A stretch of 20,603 nt of DNA. Source: Coemansia sp. RSA 1804. Lineage: Eukaryota > Kickxellomycota > Kickxellomycetes > Kickxellales > Kickxellaceae. Both the position numbers and the translations under genes were made by a program. Below the pieces are notes generated by a model. That model saw only the letters and a program-made list of their open reading frames with translations. It ran no database searches and had not been told where the DNA came from. Each line of letters starts with the position of its first letter. The first letter of the stretch is position 1. Of this stretch, positions 1-10,000 are shown piece after piece. The DNA is taken from the NCBI GenBank assembly GCA_027578815.1, contig JANBTH010000326.1, positions 1 to 20,603 on the forward strand, given 5' to 3'.

Positions 1-180
1 TTCGATTCGGTCGATGCACGGGAACTCCATCGGCGGATTGGCTCCGCCGCCGCTGCGCTGGGGCTTTGTCGCCTGCATCATGGCTGCCGCACTGGTGCGC
101 AGCAGACGCCGGAGCCTGTGGCTGCCGCTACCAAATGCAGCTGTGGAGAAGAGCGGGCGAGAGACGGCTGTGCGCAACAT
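1..180 (-). CDS. 5' end of a nuclear gene for a mitochondrially targeted protein (partial, runs off the left edge)
   Basis: Reading the minus strand from an ATG at 180-178 gives 60 uninterrupted codons to the window edge. The start has A at -3. The N-terminus (MLRTAVSRPLFSTAAF...) is rich in Arg, Ser, Ala and Leu, with no acidic residue in about the first 50 positions, as in a cleavable mitochondrial presequence. A Gly/Pro spacer follows (about residues 43-50) and then the start of a folded region reading MEFPCIDRIE. The codons are GC-rich, and the composition switches sharply to AT-rich just upstream of the ATG, which supports this start. I do not recognise the family from so short a piece. 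Matrix targeting is an inference from composition. The gene is divergent from the SLC41 transporter, about 1.25 kb away. Confidence 0.68.
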   Translation of the reverse strand, partial: MLRTAVSRPLFSTAAFGSGSHRLRRLLRTSAAAMMQATKPQRSGGGANPPMEFPCIDRIE

Positions 181-494
181 AATTTACTTTGGTTTAATAA
201 GAAAACAAACAAATAAACAAGAGTGGGGGAAAAAGGGATATGAAAATAGAAGGAAGAAGGGGGATGAACAAAACCATGGAAGGCTGCGCTGTGATGAGAA
301 AAAGGAAAAAAAAAGAACCGGCTGATTCCTTTTATCTGTGTCCGGCGGGTGAGGGCAATTAATAATCACCTTTGCTGATTTCGGCGCATTTATTTAATAC
401 TTCTGGTGATAAACTTGCCTATGAGGAAGGGCGGAGGATTGATTGATTCCATCTGTCTTCCTTTCTCCGCACATTTCAGGAGGCCAACGTAAAA

Positions 495-608
495 ATGGCC
501 GGAGCCCCCTTTATTCAGTTTTCCAAAGAGGGAAAACCCGCAAAGCCCGAGCTGTTTACCGTATTTTGGAAACATGTTTGTGGCGAGCGATTACCAGAAA
601 CACTATAG
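495..608 (+). CDS. possible 37-codon small ORF or exon (uncertain)
   Basis: An ATG with AAA before it (aaaaATGGCC) opens 37 codons starting MAGAPFIQFSKEGKPAKPEL and ending GERLPETL before TAG. Just upstream, 445-479 is a pyrimidine-rich run ending in CAG, which looks like a splice acceptor, and GTGAGG near 348 could be a donor. The ORF may therefore be the 3' exon of a small spliced gene. The segment is less AT-rich than its surroundings. Against this, an overlapping minus-strand ORF with a true ATG (390-575, 61 aa) and another plus frame (443-673) are also open, so the coding strand is not settled. I do not recognise the product. Confidence 0.25.
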   Translation: MAGAPFIQFSKEGKPAKPELFTVFWKHVCGERLPETL

Positions 609-916
609 ATCGTTGGAATGCTAAATACTATAAACAGCTACTAATAACTAATGCCTATAATTTCAACATATGACATCTGCTCAGCAGTGGCCTCAGCAGA
701 ATATATGCCGACAAAGACATTTTTATAATGATTTCCATAGCGTTTTATATACACTGTGTGGCACAGCCCACTGCTCTTAGTCGGCACTCTAATGCTCCAT
801 GCTCAAGCAACTAACATTGCGAAAATGATAAAATAATGAAATATCTGGGACCTTGCAATAAAAATGAGTAAAGGATTAAGAAGGGGTTTTAAAGTCTGAG
901 GACGAAAAGAATGCTC

Positions 917-930
917 TGCGGGGCCCCGCA
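917..930. promoter_or_regulatory. perfect 14-bp GC-rich palindrome
   Basis: TGCGGGGCCCCGCA is a perfect dyad with no spacer, standing in AT-rich DNA about 500 bp upstream of the SLC41 start and 740 bp upstream of the divergent gene. Its composition is unlike its surroundings, so it may be a dimeric transcription-factor site. It could also be chance. Confidence 0.3.
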
Positions 931-1422
931 CTCGGAACTGTTATACTGCGTTTGAAAACAAAACCTATTTTCACTCCAAAAAGGGCTGCTTGTGCTGTGC
1001 AAGAGGCGTTGTCATGCATGTGGTCAATAGCGGATTAGAGGATAATTCTTTGCGTGACCAAAACAAATTGTGCTCTTGATCAGCTCAGACACAGTGCTAC
1101 TTTGTGCGCATACACTTTGGGTTTCAAAGACGTCTTTTCTTTCTTTCTTTCTCCACGCCCCCAATTTTTCTTCTTTTTGTTTATATACGGTCCCCTTTAT
1201 TGATTCTCAATGTCTTTGTTTTTGCATTAAGAATCGGAAGGGTTTCCACTTGTACATTTAGGACACTTTCACTACTGCTAAATCACCACACTTCAACGAT
1301 ATCGACATTAGTAATAATAACGAAGCTAGCAAGTTGGAGCAAAAGAAACAAAAGGAAGCACAAGCGGGCAGATAGACAGGGCCAATAGCAACAACCAAAA
1401 GCAGGGGGGAAGTGTGTGACGA

Positions 1423-1578
1423 ATGGCCAGATGGATTCTGACAATGCATCCCGCGATTCAGTTAGCAGCAACAGCAATGGCTCACCGGCTGTATCAACAG
1501 CAGCGTTCGCTTCCCTGCTATCTCAGCGCAATGCAGGCGGCAACAACAGCGACCTTGTGGCCCACGCGGCCGCAATGA
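1423..1578 (+). other. out-of-frame upstream ATG overlapping the transporter start
   Basis: An ATG at 1423 lies 8 bases before the chosen SLC41 ATG in a different frame and stays open for 51 codons, ending in TGA at 1576-1578. Both ATGs have C at -3 and G at +4, so their contexts are similar. If transcripts start upstream of 1423, this overlapping uORF would reduce transporter translation. If transcription starts between the two ATGs, it has no effect. Confidence 0.35.
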
Positions 1579-3038
1579 GCCAACAGAGTCTTTTGGGCAG
1601 CGATGTCCGGAACAACAGCGAGGAGGGTGCTGAAAACATAGCAATGTCGCTGACTCCAATCAATCCGGGCTCGATGGTCGCCAGCAACAATCATAGCGGC
1701 AGGAACAGTAGGAGCGACGATTACGACGAGGATGACGATGAAGCCGTCATATTGACAGACGACGGCAGCTACCAGCAACTGACAATAGGCACGCCGGCGA
1801 GGGCCAGCCGCGAGCACTATCCGAGCAAGCAGCCCAGACAGATTGTAAAGGAGCTGACGGTGGAGGTGATGCCGGCGCTCCTGGTCTCGGTGGCCGGGTC
1901 AGTGCTAGCCGGATACATCCTGGGCCAGATCCAGGACTCGCGCGCATTCGAGGCGATTCCAGCGCTCTTTATCATGGTGCCGGTGCTGCTGAATCTCAAA
2001 AGCAACATCGAGCTCAACATGTCCACGCGACTATCAACGCTGGCCAACCTGGGCGTGCTGGACAGTCGAGCTGAAGGCGTCCGCGCAATGCGGTCCAACA
2101 TGGAGCTGCTTCTCCTGCAGGCCACGGTGGTCGGCGTATCCGTCGGGCTGATCTCCGCGCTTCTCTCGCTTACCTCCGCAACAGCGCCCGACGGCACGGG
2201 CGGCGTCACATTCAGAGCAGCAGCTTCGTTTCTGGCGGAGGCTGCGGTGCTGCTGGCGGCCGGATTAGGATGTTCCGTTGTTGGCAGCGCGGTCATCGGC
2301 GTGCTGATCAGTGCAACGGTTGCCGCCAGCAACGCTCTGGGCATCGATCCCGACAACATCGGCACGCCCATCGCGTCCAGTCTGGGCGACATGACCACGC
2401 TGCTGATTCTGGCAGCCGCTACCGGCGTGCTGGGCGCACATCTCTTCACGCCGTGGCCGCTGCTGCTGTCGCTTGCGTTTCTGGCGCTCGGACTCGTGCT
2501 TCTGCGTGTGGTGCGCGCCAACGAGGCCATGGCGCACCACGTGACCGAGGGCTGGGGCCCGCTGCTGTTTGCCGCCGCAACATCCAGCATCGCCGGCGTC
2601 ATCGTCGGCCGCTGCGCCGACCGGTTTCCCGGAATGCCGGCCCTGGTGCCGGTTGTCAACGGGATCGGCGGCAACATCGGCACCGTGTTCGCGTCCCGCC
2701 TTTCCACCAGCCTGCATCGCCGCCACGCGCGCGCGTCTGGTGAGCACAGTCTTGTGATGGTGATCCTGCTGCTGATCAACATCCCGATCCAGCTGGGGTT
2801 CCTGGCAATGCACAGGCTCTTCGATCCGTCGCTGGCCGTCACTCTCTGGTTTGTTATTCTGTACACTGCCGCCACCGTTGCCCACGGCGCCGCGCTGCTC
2901 GGAATCGCCCGTCTGGCCTGCTCGTTCCTGTGGAGCCATGGATACGATCCCGACGACTACGTCAACCCCTTCATCACCGGCATCGGCGACATGCTGGGCA
3001 CCATCCTGCTATCTCTTGTGTTTGTAATGGTAATGTAA
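1431..3038 (+). CDS. SLC41/MgtE-type divalent cation (Mg2+) transporter
   Basis: A 535-residue integral membrane protein of the SLC41 family (two fused MgtE-like halves), which moves Mg2+ and related divalent cations across membranes. Residues 1 to about 130 are a Ser/Asn-rich, probably disordered cytosolic tail with an acidic patch (DDYDEDDDE). The two halves carry matching signatures. Half one has VPVLLNLKSNIELNMSTRLS (about 184-203) and then DPDNIGTPIASSLGDMTTLL (about 306-325). Half two has VPVVNGIGGNIGTVFASRLS (about 406-425) and then DPDDYVNPFITGIGDMLGTI (about 506-525). About ten hydrophobic helices lie between and around them. Length and the internal pseudo-repeat fit human SLC41A1-type proteins, some of which act as Na+/Mg2+ exchangers. 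The open frame extends upstream to a GTG at 1416, but the first in-frame ATG is 1431. The membrane (plasma, vacuole or mitochondrion) cannot be told. The gene is convergent with the remodeller downstream. Confidence 0.92.
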   Translation: MDSDNASRDSVSSNSNGSPAVSTAAFASLLSQRNAGGNNSDLVAHAAAMSQQSLLGSDVRNNSEEGAENIAMSLTPINPGSMVASNNHSGRNSRSDDYDEDDDEAVILTDDGSYQQLTIGTPARASREHYPSKQPRQIVKELTVEVMPALLVSVAGSVLAGYILGQIQDSRAFEAIPALFIMVPVLLNLKSNIELNMSTRLSTLANLGVLDSRAEGVRAMRSNMELLLLQATVVGVSVGLISALLSLTSATAPDGTGGVTFRAAASFLAEAAVLLAAGLGCSVVGSAVIGVLISATVAASNALGIDPDNIGTPIASSLGDMTTLLILAAATGVLGAHLFTPWPLLLSLAFLALGLVLLRVVRANEAMAHHVTEGWGPLLFAAATSSIAGVIVGRCADRFPGMPALVPVVNGIGGNIGTVFASRLSTSLHRRHARASGEHSLVMVILLLINIPIQLGFLAMHRLFDPSLAVTLWFVILYTAATVAHGAALLGIARLACSFLWSHGYDPDDYVNPFITGIGDMLGTILLSLVFVMVM

Positions 3039-3154
3039 ACGCCTTTCCTATTCTTCGTTTTTATATCTGACCACATGTAATCTCGGGTTTTGTAGTAAAA
3101 TTCCCGTCTGAATAGAGTTTATGCTATTATAATAACAATGACAATGATAATGGT

Positions 3155-3160
3155 AATAAA
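3155..3160 (+). terminator. AATAAA polyadenylation signal for the SLC41 gene
   Basis: A canonical AATAAA lies 117 bases after the transporter stop codon, in a T/A-rich 3' region. It is only 23 bases from the stop codon of the opposing remodeller gene, so normal cleavage 10-30 bases downstream would place the transporter's 3' end at or inside the other gene's last codons. Confidence 0.5.
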
Positions 3161-3182
3161 CCTAGGGTGTGTTTTGTCTAGC

Positions 3183-3979
3183 TTAGGGTGCTTGGAATGC
3201 TGCCTTCAGGTACTTGTCAATCGTATCTAACGTCATCTCCTTCAACCCAGGCGCCAGACTCTTGTCCATCTCCACCTCCACTCTCCTCCGCGTCAGCGCA
3301 CTGATATTGGTCCTGTTGCCACAGCCGGACGGCAAGTGGAGGGGGTTCCCGCAGAGCGCACACGCCAGATCCCAACTGCTGCTACTAGGTCCTTCTCCAC
3401 CGCCGCCATCGTTTTCACTATTATACTTGCCGCTGGCGTTGTTGTTGCCATTCTCCACAAACCCTGCGGTGCTGCTGATTCTACTGGTGCTGGAGAACGG
3501 CGTCATCATCGTTGTCTGTAATGTCGGTGTGTGTGGGTTCATCATCATCATTATCGCTGCCGTGCTAGGCACTAGTGACGATGACGATGGATGTCTAGCT
3601 ACCGCCGCAGCTGTTGCCTGGGGGTACCCGGGCGACACAGGTTGTTGTTGTTGCTGCTGCTGCTGCTGGCTTTGTTGATGGGACTGTTGTTGGGAAAAAT
3701 GTTGTTGGAGCTGGAGATGCTGCATAGCCCCAAACTGGTGCAGCTGGTACATTTTCTGCTGATGCGCAAAGTGCTGCTGATACTGCTGCTGCTGCTGCCT
3801 CTGATGCTGCTGCTGTAGTATTTGCTGCTCCGCATGCAGCTGCTGAAGAGAGTGCCAGTCCGCCGATCTCCCGGACACCGGGGACGGGAGCTGTTGCGTC
3901 TGCATCTGGCTGTACGTCTGCAGCTGCACGGGTGCGGCAGTCGTAACCCGATGGTGGTGCTGATTGAGCTGGGACACAA

Positions 3980-4016
<37 letters not shown>

Positions 4017-7000
4017 AGTATTACTACCACTACCAGTACTAGTTCTCCTCTGCAGCAGCATTGCCGCTTGTTGTTGTTGCTGTTGTTGCTGTTGATGCTG
4101 TTGCTGTTGATGCTGTTGCTGTTGATGCTGTTGGTTGGGGAATGACATTTGCGATAACCCCAGCTGCTGAGCATTACCAACAACAGCCGACTGCGCGGCG
4201 CCGCCTCTTACCAGATCGCTGGTTGGCGAGCTCCCAGCACTACGCACGACGGATCCAGATCTATATTCTCCTGCGTTACTGATCTCAGAGGACGGCTCCC
4301 TGCTGACAATCGAGTACCCGGCGCCGACTGCGTTCGCTCCCATCAAGAACTGCTGCTGCTGCTGACACTGCTGCTGCTGGAAGTGCATAGCAGGTGTACT
4401 CAAAGGCGGTGTCAGGTTTGGAGTGGCCGACCGTTGCGATATCCGCAGCCCATGGGCACTCGACCACGCTGGCGAGTGGCCAGTCTGAGACTGCAGCTGC
4501 AGCTGCATCTGAGGCTGTGGCTGTGGCTGTGGCTGGACCAGATCCAACCGCGTCGCCGCCACATCCGCTTCCTGCATCACTGCCGCCGCCCTCTGCGGCA
4601 AACCAACGAGTGCCGCAGACACTGTGCTGGGCGGAGAGGGCAGGATCGAAGAGACGGAGAAATGAGAAGGGGGAGGACGGGGGATCTCCGGGGGCCGCGA
4701 AACCACCGGCGTGAAGGGCAAGAGCGAAGGAGCCGACGACGACGACAACAGTTTCCGCACTTGCGGGTGCTGCAGCTGCAAAGGTGCTGGTTGCAATTGC
4801 GCGGACTGGGCAGGCACTAGCGCAGGCGGCAAATGTTGCTGCTGCTGCTGCTGGTGATAGTGGTTAATGTTTGCAGCAGCCATATTGACCGTGCCAGTGT
4901 CCGGGGTATTAAGAACATGGGTATCCGGACCAGACAGGGTCACGTCCTTCAGCCGAGAGTACAGCTTCTTGATCTCCGCCATAAACATGCCCTTGTACTT
5001 CGAGCGGGACGACGACGAAGACAACCCAGCGGCACCAGCGGGGTTTCCAGCCAAGTGGTTTCGCTCAGCTACAACCAGCTCATGCAATGCGGTAATCGAG
5101 GCCCGGATCCCGCCCGTCCTAGAGGCCAGCCCCTCGGCGGTATCCATCCTCTCCACGAGCGTCTGTCTCAGCACGTCCAGCAACGCGACGACCGGCCGCA
5201 ACCTATCCGCATACCGCACAGCACCGCCGTCGCCTGGATCGCCACCAGCAGAATCTCTGGTGCACATGGTCTTGATGCGCAGCAGGAGCAGCAGGAGCAG
5301 GCGCGACTTGACGATATTCCCGAAGCCGGCCGGAGAGAGCGCGGGCTTCTGGGAGCCAAGGAGCTCGTCCAGCACGCGCTCGGTATCCTGGCGCGCCAAG
5401 AAGAGCGACATTCCGATGAGGTGCTTGCCAACAAGCGTGCTCCGGGTCCGCGCGGCCCTGTCCACGATAAACCGGGTGCCAAGCAGTAACTGCGAAGCCC
5501 TGGCCAGGCCATCGGAGGCCGGCCGGGCCATCCAGCCATCGATCTGGGTCCGCATCTCGCGAACGCTGTTTGCGCGGAGATGCCCGAGATCCTTGTCCGC
5601 CTTGCGCAGCACCGCGATATCGCCGGAAGCACCCCTACCGTCATCAGCCCCCGTCGAATTATTCTCCTCCTCCTTATTCTTCTTCTGGGGTTCTGCTTTG
5701 AAGTACGCGTACCGCGTGTCGGTTGCTGCCACGTGGTCAAAGAACTTGGACACGGCGGCAGGATCGACCCTTGCAAGCATGCGTCCGTGCGTCTTCTGCA
5801 TCCAGTGCGTGTTTCTGGGAAGCACCATCACGTACGGGGGACGCTTGCGCGTGTCGGCGTAGGACCCCGCGGAAGAGGCGGGAGTGAGCGGCGGAGAGGC
5901 AGAAGGAGAAGGTGGAGCAGCAGGAGCAGCAGCAGCAGCAGCAGCTCGCAACGAACGGATCTCGTGCACGTAAATGGACACGTTGGTGCAGTATTCGGGG
6001 TTCATGGACCTGTTGCGCTCATTGACCTCGGCGCCCCGCGGGTCGCCAAGAATAAACCACATGTACTGGTACGTGTACCAGTGGATAAACCGGTGGTACA
6101 GCGGACTGAACCAGAACCCGGGGACGTCCTTGATGCTGCGGATGCACGAGATGAACGCAGGGCTGGTGATACGCGGACAGTAGTCGCGGTGGTGCCTGGG
6201 TGCCGCGCACGCCCAGCAGGGAGTCGAAGTGTGCTGTGGCGGAGTCTGCGTCTGACGGCTGTACAGCCGCACGTTGGCTGGGATCGGGAAGAACAGCTCG
6301 GGATCCGCATACGAAGGCGGCAGCGGCGGCTGGGCTGCCGGATCCTCGGGAACAACCTGCGATGCGCCGATAAACCGCTCGGCAATGGTCGCGTTCATGC
6401 GGGTCTGCAAGTACTGCTTCTGCTGCTGGTTCGGAGAAGGGTCGTCGCCGCGGTTGTAGCACTGGATCAGGCGCTCGCAGTGCATCTCGATGACCTGGCG
6501 GAGCTCGGACTGGATCACCTTGACCAGCGGATCGAGAACAGCGGCAACGGCGGGACGCAGTGGCATGTCAAAGGAAGTGTCGGACATCATGTCGCCACCA
6601 TCGTCGTCGTCGCTCTCCGGCGCTTCGCCCATAACGTAGTCGCCGTCCGCATTCCGATGGTGGCCCTCCGGCGAACGCAGCGCCTTCCGCGCAGGGCCCG
6701 CTTCGCCACGGTGGGTCATTGTGTAGTCGACCTTGCGCTTCCGCACGCGCAGATGGCGGCCGCCGATCTCCTCCGACAGAACATCGGCCTCGGCCTGCAG
6801 AGCAGCAGCAGAATCGGCAGCCGCGGCATCCTCCAGAAGCTGCGACCACACATCGGCTGTCTCCTCCGCCACCACCTCCTCCTCAATCCGTGGCGTCGCC
6901 CCAGACGCTGTGTCAGCAGCAAGATCGGAAACATCCATGCTCGCCGCATCCAGCGTCCACACGCGCGCAAAGCGCGAGACCGTGGAGTTGGCAAACTCCC

Positions 7001-10000
7001 TGGCCGACGCAGCCAGCCGCACGTCGCGCTCAATGCGCAGCTGCTCCGCGCGCAGCTCGGCCTCGCACTTGTCGAGCAGCCGGGCAACGCGCGCGGCGTC
7101 GTAGCGAATGGCGCGCGACTCGGCGGCGGCGTCGGCGTCGGGAGCAAACAGCCGCGACGCGCCGTGGCGGAGCGCCCGCTCCACATCGGTTGGTTTCAGC
7201 AGATCGTTGTCGCCGCTGGCACTGTTGTTGGATACGGCGCCAGCAGAGTCGCCGATGCTCTGGATGATCAGGTGGTCGAGCACCAGCTTGCGCGTGGCCG
7301 CCTTGACGATCCGCTCCTCGGCGGAGTCCTGCATCACAAACTTCAGCACGGTCACGGGTTTGGTCTGGCCAATCCGGTGCGCGCGCGCCATGGCCTGCAG
7401 GTCGGCGTGCGGGTTGAAGTCGCAGTCGAAGATCACGACAACGTCGGCCGAGGTCAGGTTGAGGCCCAGGCCGCCGGTGCGCGTGGACGCCATGAACACT
7501 AGCGCCTGCGAGTCCGGCGCATTGAACGAGCCGACCTTCGTCTGCCGCTCGGAGGGAGCCGTCGAGCCGTCGATGCGCAGGTACACGATGCCTTCGGCCA
7601 TGAAGTAGTCTTCCAGAATGTCCATCGTGCCCTTGAACTGCGAGAACAGCAGCATGCGGTGGCCCCGGGCGCGCAGCTCGGGCAGCAGCGCGTGGAGCAG
7701 CTGCAGCTTGCCGCTCGAGTCGATCAGCCGGCGATGGCGCTCGTCGGCGGACGCAAAGTCCGGCTCGACATCGCGCAGAAGATACGGGTGGCTGACGATG
7801 CGGCGCACCTCCATCAGGATGTTGGAAAGCGACGACACGCGCGGCGGCCGCGTCTGGCGCACTGCGCCCTGGCCCCGCTTGGCGCGCGTTGCCAGCGCAT
7901 CGGACGAGTCCGACTCCGCCGGAGCTGCCGACACAGATGCGACTGCCGCTGCGTCGCTGGCCGTGGCAAGCGCGGTGGCAATGCTGCGCAGAAGCACGAT
8001 GTTGCGCGAGAGCGTTGCGCGGTACAGCTCGCGCTGCAGGCGCGTCATCGAGACTGGCAGGATGAGCTCGCACTTGGGCGGCACCAGCGCCAGCTGGTCG
8101 TCCTTGGTGCGGCGCAGCATCAGCGGCCGCACGAGATCCTTGATGCGCGCAATTCCCTGCGCCGTCTCGGCCGAGTGCGCCGCATGCAGCGCGTCGGCGG
8201 ATCCGTAGGCGACCGGATCGAGAAAGCTCATGATGCTGAACAGCTCGCGCACATCGTTCTGCAGCGGCGTGCCGGTGAGCACCACGCGCTGGCGGGTCTT
8301 GAAGCGCGCCAGCGCTGCGTACGTTTTGGTGCGGTCGTTCTTCAGGCGCTGGCCCTCGTCCACCACCACCGCCTGCCACTCGAAGTCGCGCGCCGACAGC
8401 ACGCCGATGCCCGCCGGGTTGCTGGCGGCCTCGTAGCTGGCAACCACAACGTGGCAGCACAGATCCTTCGCTGTGTCGTAGGCGCGGAACAGCGTGGTGC
8501 GCAGCTGGATCTCGCGGTCTGCGCTGCGGCCAGAAAGCTGCGCTACCACAAGGTCGGGCGCCCACTTGGCGAACTCGCTCATCCAGTTCCCCACAAGCGT
8601 CGTTGGAACCACCACAAGGAACGGAAACGTGCCGGTGTTGGAGGCTGCGGCACCCACGCCGTCCAGATCGGCCGCAATCGTCGAGTTGTAGATTGCCGCC
8701 AGATACGCGATCACCTGGATCGTCTTGCCCATGCCCATCTCGTCCGCCAGAATCGCCGGCCGCCGCTGCTGCCACCGCTCCAGCAGCCAGTTGGCGCCAG
8801 CAACCTGGTGGTCCAGCAGCCGCCCGCCGTGGAGATACGCCGGACTGTCCGACACATCCAGCCGCTGCCCGGCATCCGCCGAGGCGCCCGCGTCCGCCCG
8901 GCGCCGCTGCTCCGCGCGCCGATGCTTGCGCAGACTGACTGCCGATGCGCGCTGCCAGATCTGGAACGCCGCGGCCCACGCCATGTACTCGGCGGCATCG
9001 TCGGCCGGGCTGGGCGGCGCCTCCCACGACGACTCGCTCATTCCCAGGCCGCGCCAGGCCACGCGCACAACCTCGTTGTCGGTGTACAGGCGCCACGCGC
9101 TGCGATCCACGGCGGGGCGCGCTTCCTCCAGCCGCTGCGTGCGCTTCTTGGCAACCCACGCAGCCGCCGGCTTCACGTCGATGACGCACGCCGGCTCCAC
9201 GTAGCTCCTGTCGAACCGCTCCGCCAGATCCCACGGCTCCATGCCTGCGCGCACCTCGTCGCGGATCCGGCGCAGACTGGCCGCGCGCTTCGTGCACTCC
9301 AGCCACCGGAACGACATCCAGTCCAGGTGGCGGTACGAAAACCCATTCCACTTGATCAGCACATCCACGCTGCCCAGCGACGGCGGCCACACGCCCCGGC
9401 TGCCGCCTTTGATGCGCCACGTCAGATACCTGTCGATGCCGCGGCCCATGAATCGCGCGCAGAACACGCACGTGAACTCTCCGCCAACCCACGATGCCGA
9501 GTCTGCGCCGCCCACCGCGCCTGCCTCGTTCTCCGTCTCGGCCTCGCTTTCCACGCGCCCCAGCACTCCGTCGTAGCACGCCGCGTGGTACATCAGCTTG
9601 CAGTACGTGCACTCGCCGCTCCCGCTGCCTCCGCCATTCTCGCCCGCCGAGAGATGCGCTTCGCACACCGCGCACGTGTCCTGCCGCTGCTGCTGCGCTG
9701 CCGAGCGGCTCGTCCGCTGGTCGTCGGACGCCGTGCTTGCTGTGCTTGGAGCGCTCGAGACGTGCCGCTTCGACCGAGCTGCCGAGAGAGGCGGGGGAGG
9801 CACCGGGCGGACGCCTACCTTTCCCGAGGCAACCACGCCAACCACGCCGCCCTCAAGAACAACCTCCTCAAGGATCTCGCCATCCTCCGCCGCCTTCACA
9901 ATCGCCTTCGTCTTTGTCCGGTTCTGCTGCTTTCTCGCGGCCCTCCTGTTCTGCTCGTACCGCCTGTTCTTGCTTCCTAATTCGTGGTCAATGTACACGA

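Larger units (their letters stand above)
181..1430. other. AT-rich divergent intergenic region
   Basis: This 1.25-kb stretch lies between the leftward presequence-type gene and the rightward SLC41 gene, so it should hold both promoters. It contains purine-rich DNA at about 215-320, a TATA-like element (tttatataca) near 744-753, a 14-bp GC palindrome at 917-930, and a CT-rich tract (repeated ttct) at about 1135-1156 of the kind often found upstream of fungal start codons. One short segment (about 420-610) has a more coding-like composition and is listed separately. I see no long gene here. Confidence 0.6.

Noticed and set aside
1817..2939. Minus-strand ORFs of 352 and 224 codons opposite the SLC41 gene.
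   Set aside because: Antisense shadows of a GC-rich coding frame; no motif, and the plus frame has clear SLC41 signatures.
5580..9980. Very long alternative-frame ORFs overlapping the remodeller gene (for example 7030-9675 minus, 7659-9980 plus, 5580-7502 plus).
   Set aside because: They lie in the GC-rich part of the remodeller, where stop codons are rare in all frames; their peptides are Arg/Ala/Gly-rich without domains, while the chosen frame carries every SNF2 motif.
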